Of a stretch of DNA of 64,000 nt, positions 28,001 through 36,343 are shown piece after piece. The DNA comes from an uncultured Prevotellaceae bacterium (GTDB taxonomy: Bacteria; Bacteroidota; Bacteroidia; Bacteroidales; Muribaculaceae), in assembly GCA_900318865.1 (NCBI GenBank), contig ONMF01000004.1, positions 170,635 to 234,634 of the forward strand. The letters are read 5' to 3'. Position numbers and translations under genes: made by a program. The notes beneath the pieces are model-generated. The model saw nothing but the letters and a program-made list of their open reading frames with translations. It made no database searches and was not told the DNA's origin. The first letter of the stretch is position 1; each line of letters starts with the position of its first letter.

Positions 28001-28134
28001 GTGCCGTGGACCTGCACCGAGGCGCCGATAATGGGCTCCCCGTCAGATGCCTGTGTCACCACACCGGTCACCGTGCGGGCATAGCCCAACACCGCTAAGA
28101 TGGAAAATAACAGAAGCAGTAACTGTTTTCTCAT
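25042..28134 (-). CDS. SusC/RagA-family TonB-linked outer-membrane transporter
   Basis: 1030 residues. Signal peptide 1-19 (LLLLLFSILAVLGYA), then the carboxypeptidase-D regulatory-like domain (about 22-95: VTGVVTQASDGEPIIGASVQ, ATDLDGRYSIDV), a TonB-box/plug region (about 100-230, with PLVIVDGV, ISVLKGAAASALYGQESANG) and a 22-strand barrel to the C-terminal aromatic end. SusC forms the energy-driven pore for the substrate delivered by SusD. It is first gene of a four-gene operon (SusC, SusD, two lipoproteins). No anti-sigma, hybrid two-component or ECF regulator is adjacent. A -7-like TAAGTTTG occurs at 28225-28218, without a good -33 box. Confidence 0.95.
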   Translation of the reverse strand: MRKQLLLLLFSILAVLGYARTVTGVVTQASDGEPIIGASVQVHGTSRGTATDLDGRYSIDVNDGDVLDISYVGMNPVSIKVTSGKSVINVELKENAQVLSEVVVTAMGQTQEKKKLNFAVQSLDSDQVTAGGASNFANTLQGKVAGLQVATGGGSPNSSTQIIVRAISSVNNSQNNQPLVIVDGVAIRGSGDSLGDLNPNDIENISVLKGAAASALYGQESANGVIMITTKSGNRDGSVKVTGSATVEINQAMRVPKVQSMFMPGTKGMYKENSASGGWGPYVPKGATIYDNVGNFLKTGLLQKYDVSVSGGTEKFNAYASVAYMDNQGIVPKDFKKQITAFLKSSFKPSKQVSFQFSMNFKNSTARGFGNSMSTIYAWAIDKDMSDYQTKEGHVNWANRYDHWELLLDTERLNAGVSPYFGRYRDKSLTESTRIMLNGQVTYEPITDLQFTGKISYDKGYSTYDSYSIPRFYDGDLNNPNDEEVQQILKSNQGVYGSYSFQPSRGELVNYQGLATYKKTFAEDFTFNVLFGAEYKKYKGYEASIYNQHFMLGGEYYSFNNTNFTDGDLLIANKPTLYHSEYDKYGYFGELRFDYKGVAQLSATYRHDGSSRFKQASQTSYYYPSVTAGVIFSELFHLQNKWFSYGKIRGNWAKVGKDGPSYLFTDTYKEWTLFPDGGYGVNPTVSRAITLEPEMTSSWEIGADLRFFNSRTRLDVAYYSTTVDNQIVSVRVSPASGTILQTRNEGEIENYGVELTLAQDIIKSTDFDWTATANFSFNRGRVKSLPDDVIEIQGTQYGDIFPVARLNGSSTGLSGKDYERDPDGNVICDENGYPIISPQKGIYIGNREPDFLLGLGSNFRWKNATLSFLLDGRCGGDVANVTGRSLITNGMNHLYDNYRNREIIFNGVQAVAGPDGTTTYVKNTTPVVLDANFISKYFSTVSSNFIEDGSYIRLSYVTLGYDFTPLFKKNCPVKNLSLSFTARNLFLLTKYTGNDPAILAAVSGGTGGMGIDNYNVPSTRSFNFTLKATF

Positions 28135-28362
28135 GACGAATGTTTTTGGTTATAGTTTATGTGGTTAGTTTTCTTGGTTTTCGGGTTTTGTATGCGACTC
28201 TTACGCATAATAGTCTACAAACTTACTGAAATTCTCGCAAAATGACGCGTTTTTTAACACTAAAATTTTGTGTATTTTGGATTTTTTTGAGTTTGATACA
28301 AAATTTTTCAATCTTTAACAAGTCGTCTCTTGCTCGCGTTGCATTTATTGCGGTCAAATGAG

Positions 28363-28370
28363 TAATTTTG
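28363..28370 (+). promoter_or_regulatory. -7 box before the beta-helix gene
   Basis: TAATTTTG matches the Bacteroidota -7 consensus, 27 bases before ATG 28398. The -33 position has only TTG(C). The divergent gap 28135-28397 is AT-rich and otherwise shows nothing clear. Confidence 0.5.
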
Positions 28371-28397
28371 CAAAATCATTAACCCCAAATAGAATAA

Positions 28398-29837
28398 ATG
28401 CTTATGAAAAAAGTCTTTACTTTCATTTTGATGGCCGCAGCCGCATGCACGCTGCAAGCCAAAGTGTACACGTTTGCCGATTTGAGCCAGATTGAGGGCT
28501 CTGGCGTTACCGTGGCCTCGGACGGCGCCTATGTGCTGACCATGAGCACAGGCCTCACCGAGCCGATGAGCCTTGATGGCGGCGGCATCATCGTGAGCAA
28601 GAGCGACCTCACTCTGGCCGATGGCAATGGGCTGAAAATCAATGACGGAGAGGTGATCAAGTTCAGTGACAAGGCGCGCATCGTCATGAACGGCTTGCTT
28701 GAGGCCGATGTGCAGGATGCCACCATCACCGCCACCGACGATGCCACCGGCACTGCATTGGGAATCAGATTGTTCGGTGCGCAGTCGAAAGCCGTGCTGA
28801 AGAACCTCACGATGAAGTATGTGGGCATCACCTTCGGCCCCGACGGCAGCGATGGTAACCTGGTGGCCGACGGATGCACGTTTGACTCCTTCAACGGCAA
28901 GATGGGCACGTCGAACATCAACTTCACGTCGGAAAGTCATGGCAATGTGGTGAACAACTGCACTTTCACCAATGGCCAGGTGGCTTGTGTGGCTTGCGGC
29001 TCGAATGTGCCCTGCGGCATCGACATCACCAATTGCGTGATGGACAAGAACGGAGTGAGCGGCCGCTTGACCCCGGCCATCAACATGGGGCTCTACGGCT
29101 CTTACGACATCAACATTGAGAACAATGTGGTGACCGGCCGCGCCGTGGTGACCCGCACCGGCGGCATCGCGGTGAGCCATCTGATGGGCGGTGAGTTCAC
29201 TGGCACTGTCACCATCAAGGGCAACACTGTGACCGACAACTCCTATGGCATTACGCTCACCGGCCCCGGCAAAGTCATCATCGAGAACAATGTGGTGAAG
29301 AACAACCGCTACATCGCCAGTGCCATGAACGGCGGCAGCGGCATCAACATCACCGCCAACACCGGTGGAGCCATTGCCCGCATCCGCGGCAACGAGATTG
29401 AGGGCAACATGTGGGGCATTACGCTCATCGGTCCCAAGGCCGGTTCTGAGCTACCCCTCATCGAGGTCGACTTGGGAACCGCCACCGACCCGGGCTTGAA
29501 CACATTCAAGGACAACGGCAACGACGGCACCAATTATTCGATTGAAGCCGGCAACCTCTGTGACCTGTACAACAACAGTGGCAGCGAGGTGTATGCCGTG
29601 GGCAACACATGGAACGTGGCCGACCAGGAGGATCTCGACGCCATCGAGGCGGTTATTTATAACATGAACGATGACGAGTCGCTGGGCGAGGTCATTTTTG
29701 CGCAGGAAACCGGCATCGCCGAGGTGAAAACTGCCGCCGCCACCGATGGCCGTTACTATGACCTGATGGGGCGGCCTGTGGCAAATCCCACGGCCGGAAT
29801 CTACATCCACCAGGGTAAGAAATTGATTGTGCGCTGA
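28398..29837 (+). CDS. Secreted right-handed beta-helix protein with por-type tail
   Basis: 479 residues (ATG 28398; ATG 28404 equally possible). Signal peptide MKKVFTFILMAAAACTLQA. The body consists of short repeated strands typical of a right-handed parallel beta-helix (NIENNVVTGRAVVTRTGGI, VTIKGNTVTDNSYGITLTGP, IIENNVVKNN, IRGNEIEGNMWGITLIGP). This fold is common in pectate lyases and other glycan-active or -binding proteins, but no catalytic set was identified. The end YYDLMGRPVANPTAGIYIHQ is like type IX secretion C-terminal signals, unlike its dockerin-tailed neighbours. It is divergent from the Sus operon. Surface or secreted location inferred. Confidence 0.8.
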   Translation: MLMKKVFTFILMAAAACTLQAKVYTFADLSQIEGSGVTVASDGAYVLTMSTGLTEPMSLDGGGIIVSKSDLTLADGNGLKINDGEVIKFSDKARIVMNGLLEADVQDATITATDDATGTALGIRLFGAQSKAVLKNLTMKYVGITFGPDGSDGNLVADGCTFDSFNGKMGTSNINFTSESHGNVVNNCTFTNGQVACVACGSNVPCGIDITNCVMDKNGVSGRLTPAINMGLYGSYDINIENNVVTGRAVVTRTGGIAVSHLMGGEFTGTVTIKGNTVTDNSYGITLTGPGKVIIENNVVKNNRYIASAMNGGSGINITANTGGAIARIRGNEIEGNMWGITLIGPKAGSELPLIEVDLGTATDPGLNTFKDNGNDGTNYSIEAGNLCDLYNNSGSEVYAVGNTWNVADQEDLDAIEAVIYNMNDDESLGEVIFAQETGIAEVKTAAATDGRYYDLMGRPVANPTAGIYIHQGKKLIVR

Positions 29838-29863
29838 TTGACAAAGTACACTGTGGAACAGAA

Positions 29864-29904
29864 ACAATGAGGGTGCGCCCACACATCGGGCGCACCCTCA
29901 TTGT
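29864..29904. terminator. Bidirectional terminator between convergent genes
   Basis: Perfect 17-base inverted repeat (29864-29880 and 29888-29904; core GAGGGTGCGCCC/GGGCGCACCCTC) with a 7-base loop. It lies between the stops of the beta-helix gene and the GHL10 gene and can serve both. Confidence 0.85.
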
Positions 29905-29922
29905 GTGAGTGATGTGGCGGCG

Positions 29923-32900
29923 TTATTGCGCCATGATGATGTTGACCAGTGCCGTGACATCGGCAATTCCGGTCTCATCGTCGCCGTTCACGTCGCTGCG
30001 TTCATTGGCGTCTCCGTTCAGCACCAGGTTCACCAGGGCGGTAACGTCGGCCACGTTGACCTCACCGTCGCCGTTCACGTCGCCCCGCAGCACATTGGGC
30101 TGCAGCACATAGGCCGCCAGTCCGTTGGCCGGCGAGTAGACGTAGAGATGCATCTTGCCGCCGGCTTGCACAGCGGTGCAAGGTGCGTCCCATGTGCTGC
30201 TGTTGTTGCCGCCCAGTCCGCTCTCGGGGAAGCGCCACATGGCCTGGAATCCGGCAAAGTCGGTGCCGCTGTCGTTGCGTGCCAGCATGAACGTGTGGCC
30301 CGTGCTGTTGCGGAAGTCGCTGTAGGGATACAGCATGAAATGCTTGCCCTGATAGGTGAAAGCGGCAAAGCCGTTGGCTTCGGTGCCGCTGGGCATGATA
30401 CCCGTGTTGCTGAGGAAGCTGTCGGCGATGCGTCCGGTGGAGAAGTCGTAGAGGGTGGGGTGCGTGTTGCCGCCGGTGACCACCACGCGGTCGCTCGTCA
30501 GGCCCACCACGCGCGGTGCGATGCCGATGGCCGTCGCGTTGGCGGGGCAGAAGTTCTGTGCCTTCATCACGCTCACGCTGGGTGTGCCGTTGCCGGTTAC
30601 CGTCCAGCGCACCACTTCGCTGCCGTTGGCAATGGCGGCGAACACCGTGAAGTTGCCCGTCGTGACATCGCCCACCACGTCGCAGTGGTCGATGCGGTTG
30701 CCGGTGGTGGTGGCTGTGGTGTTGAGGGCGCACACTTGCTTCACATTGCCGGTTTCGACATCCACCTGGTAGATGTTGAGCGGCTGATTGGTGATGTTGA
30801 GCAGCAGGTTCGAGATGAGGAAGTGTCCGGCGTCGTCGGTGAAGATGTCGTTGCCGGGGTAATAGTTGCACTGCACTTCGGACGACACGGGCACGGTCTT
30901 CATCAGCTCGCCCGTCTCGGCGCTGTAGTGGTTGATGTAGACATCGGCGCTGTTAGAGCCTTCGCTGCGCCCAATCTGGTAGACGCGGTCGGCATCGGCC
31001 GCGATGCCGCGGTTGTCGAGTCCGCCGTTGGTGAAGTCCATGTTCTCATATTCCATCTTGGTGGAGCGAATCCACTTGCTGACGAGTCGCAGCCCATCCA
31101 TGTCGTCGTAGGTGTCGATGTCGTGCAGCTGCACATAGCCAGGCTCGTAGTTGCCCGTGGGAACGCTGGTGATGGTGAACACCCGTGCCAGGGACGCGTT
31201 GTCGTCGCATCCGGGTGCCTGGGTGAGCACGCGCCAATAGAAGGTGCCCTTGTCCAGCAGTGCGGGATTGAGGTCGATGGTCCTGAGCGAGCCTCCGGCG
31301 CGCGAGCCCATTTCATCGGTGATGAGCTTCACTTGCTCAAAATTGGGGTCGGTGGCAATTTGCACCCGGTAACTGGTCACGTTGGGGGCGCTGGTGCAGA
31401 CAATGTCGAAGATGTCGTCCAATTCGGCCTCGTTGGCGGGGCTAACAAGTGTAACCGTGGGTGCCAGCGGCCGTGCTCCGGTGGTGAACGACTCCACTGC
31501 GCTCTGCTTGTCGAAGCGTCCGTTCTGTGAGGTGGTCACGCGCCAGTAGTAGGTGGTGTGCGACTCGAGTGCCGACAGGTCGATGGTGGGGGTGCAGGTG
31601 GTGATTCCTTCCTGGTCGATGACCGTCTGGTTGAAATTAGGGTCGGTGGCGATGGTCAGACGATAGGTGGCACCTTCGGCCTGGGTCCATTCAAAGGGTT
31701 GCTGCCAGTCGACGGTGGCGCCTTGCACAGGTGCTATAAGTGTCACTTCGTCGGCATAGCCGCTCGGGGCGTTGACCAGCGCCGGTTCAAACTCATTGCC
31801 CCAGCCGTCGACCACGCACACGGCGTACCAGAATCCGCTGCGCTTGTCGGCCGGCAAGGTGTAGGAAGGCTCGTAGGTGACTCCCAGCAGGTAGTCGCTC
31901 TTGAATCCGCCATAAAGGGTGCTGCGTGCGTCGTCCATCGACACCGATGTGGGGATGGCGTAGACGCTGTACTTGACCAGTGCCACCTCCACGCCGGTCC
32001 ACTTGAGCGTGCCGCTTGCAAGGCGCGCGTCGGCAGGTGCCGCATATTCCGTCTTGGGCTTCCATGTCATGGCCGGTGTGAGCGACTTGGTGGTGAACAC
32101 GTTTTGGGCCAGATAGTCGCCCAGTCCTGTGCAGGTGGGGCCGTTGATGTACTTGGCGCTGTAGAAGTTCACGCCGGGTGCACCGTCGAGGTTGTACTCG
32201 CGGCTATAGTTGATTTGCTTCTCCACCTCTTTCCAGTCGTCGAGGGTGTTGGTGCTGGCCATGAAGTAGATGTTGTGGCTGGCATAGTGATGGCGCCCGA
32301 AGTGCTGGGCGATGTAGCTCCACCACTTGGTGAGGGGGCCGAAGGGGTTGGTCGAATGGGTCGTTTTCCAGTACAGCTGCGGTGAGATGTAGTCGATGGT
32401 TCCTTCTTCGAGCCACGCCAGCGGGTCGCTGTAGATTTGGCTGTATTGCCAGTCGCTGCCGGTGGGGCAGGGGTCCACTCCGTGCTTGCCGGCGCTGGTG
32501 GCCGCCGTACCGGCCACGCCGGCAGGGCCGATGCCGAATTTCACATAGGGCTTGGTTTGCTGCACCATGTCGTAGAACTCGCGCACCATCAGGTTCACGT
32601 TGGCGCGGCGCCAGTCGGAGATGTTCATCGAGGTGCCGCTTTGCTGCCACAACTGATAGTCGGGGGCGGTGCTGTTGGTGGGGGTTCCGTCGCCGGGATA
32701 GAAATAGTCGTCGAAGATGATGCCGTCGATGTCGTAATTGAGAATCATTTCGCGGCACACCTTGATGACGTGTTGTCGCGAAGCCTCCAGGCCGGGGTTG
32801 AACACAATGCGCGAGCCCACCTGCATGAGCAGGCCCGATTCCTTCATAGCCTTGTCCTGGGCGGTGGTGCAGTCGTTACCGCTGCTGTTGCTGAAACGGT

Positions 32901-33294
32901 AGGGATTGACCCAGGCATGGATTTCAAGCCCGCGCTTGTGGCACTCTTCCACGGCGAACTGCAAGGGGTCCCATCCCGGATCCACGCCGCGGGTGCCGCT
33001 CACATAGCTCGACCAAGGCTCGTAGCTGGAACGATACAGGGCGTCGGCCATGGGGCGCACTTGCAGGCACACGGCGTTCATGTTGGTTTTGACAAAGCCA
33101 TCAAGCAAATCGGTGAGCTGTTTCTTTTGTTTTTGCTGAACCGTGGCCGATGTGCCTCGTGTTTGCGGCCAGTCGATATTGCTCACGGTGGCAATCCACA
33201 CGGTACGCATCTCGCGCTTCAGGCCTTCATCGGCCTGCACGTTGACAGCCGTGGCAAGCAATGCCGCTAATAGCAGAGTCAGTGATTTTCTCAT
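29923..33294 (-). CDS. Large GHL10-family glycoside hydrolase with FN3-like, propeller-like and dockerin domains
   Basis: 1123 residues from ATG 33294 (MRKSLTLLLAALLATAVNVQA, signal peptide); the longer in-frame start at 33384 would bury the signal. GHL10 barrel at about 23-345: REMRTVWIATVSNIDWPQ, AWVNPYRFS, and GIIFDDYFYPGDG near 185-195. Next come Ig/FN3-like segments (about 400-690). A propeller-like domain (about 700-1065: IYQVDVETGNVKQVCAL, HCDVVGDVTTGNFTVFAAI) is shared with the two secreted proteins at 14224 and 16010. A double dockerin (about 1070-1123) ends the protein; its second loop reads DVNGDDE. Paralogue of the 17565-20126 protein with an added domain. Substrate unknown; wall or surface glycans are the favoured guess. 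Confidence 0.84.
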   Translation of the reverse strand: MRKSLTLLLAALLATAVNVQADEGLKREMRTVWIATVSNIDWPQTRGTSATVQQKQKKQLTDLLDGFVKTNMNAVCLQVRPMADALYRSSYEPWSSYVSGTRGVDPGWDPLQFAVEECHKRGLEIHAWVNPYRFSNSSGNDCTTAQDKAMKESGLLMQVGSRIVFNPGLEASRQHVIKVCREMILNYDIDGIIFDDYFYPGDGTPTNSTAPDYQLWQQSGTSMNISDWRRANVNLMVREFYDMVQQTKPYVKFGIGPAGVAGTAATSAGKHGVDPCPTGSDWQYSQIYSDPLAWLEEGTIDYISPQLYWKTTHSTNPFGPLTKWWSYIAQHFGRHHYASHNIYFMASTNTLDDWKEVEKQINYSREYNLDGAPGVNFYSAKYINGPTCTGLGDYLAQNVFTTKSLTPAMTWKPKTEYAAPADARLASGTLKWTGVEVALVKYSVYAIPTSVSMDDARSTLYGGFKSDYLLGVTYEPSYTLPADKRSGFWYAVCVVDGWGNEFEPALVNAPSGYADEVTLIAPVQGATVDWQQPFEWTQAEGATYRLTIATDPNFNQTVIDQEGITTCTPTIDLSALESHTTYYWRVTTSQNGRFDKQSAVESFTTGARPLAPTVTLVSPANEAELDDIFDIVCTSAPNVTSYRVQIATDPNFEQVKLITDEMGSRAGGSLRTIDLNPALLDKGTFYWRVLTQAPGCDDNASLARVFTITSVPTGNYEPGYVQLHDIDTYDDMDGLRLVSKWIRSTKMEYENMDFTNGGLDNRGIAADADRVYQIGRSEGSNSADVYINHYSAETGELMKTVPVSSEVQCNYYPGNDIFTDDAGHFLISNLLLNITNQPLNIYQVDVETGNVKQVCALNTTATTTGNRIDHCDVVGDVTTGNFTVFAAIANGSEVVRWTVTGNGTPSVSVMKAQNFCPANATAIGIAPRVVGLTSDRVVVTGGNTHPTLYDFSTGRIADSFLSNTGIMPSGTEANGFAAFTYQGKHFMLYPYSDFRNSTGHTFMLARNDSGTDFAGFQAMWRFPESGLGGNNSSTWDAPCTAVQAGGKMHLYVYSPANGLAAYVLQPNVLRGDVNGDGEVNVADVTALVNLVLNGDANERSDVNGDDETGIADVTALVNIIMAQ

Positions 33295-33387
33295 CGTCAA
33301 AAAATATTTTAGGTTTATGCCGATGCAAAAATACAAAAATAATTTTGGTTTGAAAGAGCCACAGGGGGCATTTATAATGGCCAAGTG

Positions 33388-35022
33388 TTAAAATGGCGCT
33401 TTTGCTTCGAGGTCGATAACCCGGCCGGTGACCGGATGGGTGAAGGTGAGGCGCTGGGCGTGCAGCATGAGGCGCTGGGCGGCAGTGCCGTAAAGCATGT
33501 CGCCCTCGATGGGGGCGTTGAGACCTTGTGGGTGGGCGGCGTGAACGCGCAGCTGGTGAGTGCGTCCCGTCAAGGGCTGCAGGTCGACGCGTGTGCGCCC
33601 GGCAGAGCGCTGGAGCACACGGTAGCGTGTCACGGCCTCGCGGCCATCGATGGGGTCCACCATCTGCCGGGGACGGTCGTCGACATCGGGCCTGAGCGGC
33701 AGGTTGATGGTTCCGGTATCGTGCTCCACCTCTCCGGCGAGCACGGCCACATAGTGCTTGTCGATGGCGCGCGTGGCCCATTGCCGCTGCAGCACCTTGT
33801 GGGTGTGCTTGTCCTTGGCGAAGAGCAGCAGCCCGCTCGTCTCCTGGTCGAGACGGTGCACCACCATGGGGCCGGTGGCTTCGGGATGACTTTGGGTGAA
33901 GCGTTTGAGAGCCGAGTCGTCGAGCAACTTGCCCGGCACGCTCAGCATGCCGGCGGGCTTCACCACCACTGTGAGCCAGGGGTCGTCATAGATTTCGGTC
34001 AAGGGACTGTCGGGTGCAGGCGATGCCAGCGGGTTGGGGTCGACATCAAGCCCTTGAAGCATGAACGAGAGGATGGGCAGGCACTTGCTGCGGCATGCCG
34101 GGTAGTAGTGCCCGTGATGCCTCACTTGGCCGTCGGGCGACCGGCCGTACCAAAACTCGGCCATGCACAGTGGTTGCAGCCCGCCGATGAAGGCTTGCTG
34201 CAAGAGTTTGGGGGCGCAACATTCGCCTGCGCCACCCGGTGGCACCGTGCCGTTGTAATCGTTGAAGATGTGCAGCAAGTCGGCCTGCTGGCCTCGTGCG
34301 TTACGCACCGTAAAAAGGCTGAAGACGCGTTCTTGCAGCGCCTCGCTCATGGTGCGCCGCTGCCTGCGCAGGTCGTCGATGGGCTGTCGTGCCGCGACCA
34401 GTTGTTTCTCGGCTTCCACGATGGCAGCCGCATGGTGTTGCTTGATGCGCCGCAACTCGGCCCGCAGGTGCTGGCTCTCTCTGACCAGCGATTTTTCTTC
34501 GTCATCGTTCAGAGTGCCGTTCTGGCGCTGGCTGTCGCGCTCAGCTTTGGCTCGGGCCATGATGGTGCGGTGGGCGGCCAGCGCCTCGTCGGCTTTCAGG
34601 CGAGCGCCGGCAAGTTGCTGTTGCAGCCGGGCCAGCACGGGGTCGGCTTCCAAAGCGTCAATTTTCCGGTTAATGCTTGAAATGACCGCCTCGGTGCGCT
34701 TGAACTCCCCGTCGGGGTCGAGCAGGTCGTAGATGGGTGGAACAAAGCCCGGCAGACGATTGGTGCCGGCCAGCAGTCCCGAGAAAGCGGCCAGAAACCC
34801 CAGCCGGCCATCCCCGTCGCGGGCCACCAGCACACCCAGCATTTTGCCTTGTCTCAATTCGGCAGCCCACTCGCTGTGCCGCTCCACTTCGCGCGTCAAC
34901 TGCCTTGCGGCGGCCACTGCCAAGGGGTGCGGCACATAATGAAACGGAAAGGTGAACCGCCTGGGTGCCGCGATAGAGGGCACCTTGTTGTCGTCGAATA
35001 AATGCCAGCCTTCGGCAGTCAT
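33388..35022 (-). CDS. RluA-family pseudouridine synthase, long Bacteroidota form
   Basis: 544 residues, cytosolic. The C-terminal catalytic domain (about 320-544) has HRLDQETSGLLLFAKDK with the catalytic Asp near 392 and GRTHQLRVHAAH near the end. The N-terminal 300 residues are a Bacteroidota-specific extension: a globular part (LGFLAAFSGLLAGTNRLPGF) and a charged coiled coil at about 120-225. There is no S4 domain. It isomerises uridines in 23S rRNA or tRNA; the exact site cannot be read from sequence. Its ATG overlaps the ddl stop by one base (TAATG), so the two are co-translated. Confidence 0.9.
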   Translation of the reverse strand: MTAEGWHLFDDNKVPSIAAPRRFTFPFHYVPHPLAVAAARQLTREVERHSEWAAELRQGKMLGVLVARDGDGRLGFLAAFSGLLAGTNRLPGFVPPIYDLLDPDGEFKRTEAVISSINRKIDALEADPVLARLQQQLAGARLKADEALAAHRTIMARAKAERDSQRQNGTLNDDEEKSLVRESQHLRAELRRIKQHHAAAIVEAEKQLVAARQPIDDLRRQRRTMSEALQERVFSLFTVRNARGQQADLLHIFNDYNGTVPPGGAGECCAPKLLQQAFIGGLQPLCMAEFWYGRSPDGQVRHHGHYYPACRSKCLPILSFMLQGLDVDPNPLASPAPDSPLTEIYDDPWLTVVVKPAGMLSVPGKLLDDSALKRFTQSHPEATGPMVVHRLDQETSGLLLFAKDKHTHKVLQRQWATRAIDKHYVAVLAGEVEHDTGTINLPLRPDVDDRPRQMVDPIDGREAVTRYRVLQRSAGRTRVDLQPLTGRTHQLRVHAAHPQGLNAPIEGDMLYGTAAQRLMLHAQRLTFTHPVTGRVIDLEAKAPF

Positions 35023-36032
35023 TATGCCGGCCTGAATTGGTTCTCCACGATGTCGGTGAGCACATCCTTCATCTCCAGGCCTGCCGCTCTCACTTGCTGC
35101 GGGATGAAACTGGTGGCTGTCATGCCCGGTGTGGTGTTGATTTCCACCAGATTGATGCGGTCGGAGCCGTCGGCGTTGCGAGTGATGATATAGTCGATGC
35201 GGATGATGCCGTTGCAGTGCAGCAGGTCGTAAAGGCGCAGCGTGTGGGCTTGCAACTGTCGGGTGAGTTCATCGCTGATGCGCGCGGGGGTGATTTCCTG
35301 CACCTGGCCATTGTACTTGGCGTCGTAGTCGAAGAACTCGTTGTCGGTCACCACTTCGGTCACCGGAAAGGCCACGGCCTTGTCGCGGGTTTTGTAGCAT
35401 CCCACAGTCACCTCGGTGCCGTCGAGAAAACGCTCAATCATGATGCTTTGGCCCTGCTTGAAGGCAAACTCGATGGCGGCCGACATCTGGTCGACCGTTT
35501 TCACTTTCGTCACGCCAAAGCTGGAGCCGTCGGCCACGGGCTTGACGAAGCAGGGCAGGCCCAACTGCCTGGCAATATCCTCGTCGGAGGGGCGTGTGGC
35601 GTCGGTGCGGCGCAGCAAGATGCTGTCGGCCACATTCACATCGAAGGCTCGCAGGAAGTTGTTGAGCACATATTTGTCGAACGTCAGTGCCTCCACCAGC
35701 ACGCTGCTGGTGGAGTAGGGCACGCGCAGCATGTCCAGATAGCCCTGCAGGATGCCGTTCTCGCCGGGGGTGCCGTGGATGGTGATGTAGGCGTAGTCAA
35801 AACGTGTCTTCTGGCCTTGGCGGTCGAAGGAAAAATCGTTGCGGTCCACCCGGGGCTGCCCGCCGTTGGGCAACACCACATGCCAGTCGAGGCCGGTCAT
35901 TTCCACGATGTAGACATTGTAGCGGTCGTGGTCAAAAAAACTGTACAAACCCTGTGCCGAGCGCAGCGACACCTCGTGCTCGCTCGAATCGCCACCGCAC
36001 ACGATGGCTATGTTACGTTTTGTTGTGTCCAT
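35022..36032 (-). CDS. ddl: D-alanine--D-alanine ligase
   Basis: 336 residues from ATG 36032 (MDTTKRNIAIVCGGDSSEHE). The longer frame from 36083 would be encoded by a promoter repeat and is rejected. Joins two D-Ala with ATP to make the dipeptide that MurF adds to UDP-MurNAc-tripeptide. ATP-grasp motifs: SEHEVSLRSAQ (about 16-26), LPCFVKPVADGSSFGVTKV near the middle, and EINTTPGMTATSFIPQQ at about 300-316. It is first in an operon with rluA and is driven by a consensus promoter inside a repeat element (36054-36084). Target of D-cycloserine in the family. Confidence 0.95.
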   Translation of the reverse strand: MDTTKRNIAIVCGGDSSEHEVSLRSAQGLYSFFDHDRYNVYIVEMTGLDWHVVLPNGGQPRVDRNDFSFDRQGQKTRFDYAYITIHGTPGENGILQGYLDMLRVPYSTSSVLVEALTFDKYVLNNFLRAFDVNVADSILLRRTDATRPSDEDIARQLGLPCFVKPVADGSSFGVTKVKTVDQMSAAIEFAFKQGQSIMIERFLDGTEVTVGCYKTRDKAVAFPVTEVVTDNEFFDYDAKYNGQVQEITPARISDELTRQLQAHTLRLYDLLHCNGIIRIDYIITRNADGSDRINLVEINTTPGMTATSFIPQQVRAAGLEMKDVLTDIVENQFRPA

Positions 36033-36053
36033 TGTTGATAAATAATTTTCTTG

Positions 36054-36084
36054 CAAAGTTACGAATAAGCGAGCGCAGAACAAA
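36054..36084 (-). promoter_or_regulatory. Promoter of ddl-rluA inside a repeat element
   Basis: Read on the minus strand: TTTG (36084-36081), 19 bases, TAACTTTG (36061-36054), a full consensus match. The start site would be near 36048, about 15 bases before the ddl ATG. The same sequence block drives valS at 46552-46582. Confidence 0.8.
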
Positions 36085-36130
36085 ATGAGAAACGAAGTTT
36101 TTCATTTTTTATGCCGAGCGGGAGTAACTT
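36056..36130. repeat. Palindromic promoter-bearing repeat (copy at ddl)
   Basis: 75-base element bounded by AAGTTAC (36056-36062) and GTAACTT (36124-36130), with an inner inverted repeat AAAATGAGAAAC/GTTTTTCATTTT. The conserved half GAATAAGCGAGCGCAGAACA recurs at about 36157-36176 as a decayed extra copy, and twice more upstream of valS. The remainder of the 36033-36343 gap holds this decayed copy and the terminator at 36250-36288. Confidence 0.8.
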
Positions 36131-36249
36131 GGGCGCAAGCCAACGTTCGAATAAGCGAGCGCAGAACAACCGACGCGCGCAGCAAGCGCAGATCCAAGCT
36201 CGCTTGGACTATGCCTTGCAAGAAGGAGGAAAACGACTGCGGTCCGCCG

Positions 36250-36288
36250 AAAAAATCCTCCCGGCGAGGGGCGAGCCGCGCCGGGAGG
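36250..36288 (-). terminator. Terminator of the barrel/lipoprotein operon
   Basis: CCTCCCGGCG (36257-36266) and CGCCGGGAGG (36279-36288) form a 10-base stem. On the minus strand ATTTTTTCGG follows. It sits behind the stop at 36344. Confidence 0.85.
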
Positions 36289-36343
36289 CAATGCCATATC
36301 GTTATCCAACTACTGATTTCTTTTTTGCTGTGATGGAAATGGC

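Noticed and set aside
36033..36083. N-terminal extension of ddl starting [10 protein letters not shown]
   Set aside because: The same peptide precedes valS (46581-46521). Both are read-throughs of the shared promoter repeat and lie upstream of or at the transcription start.
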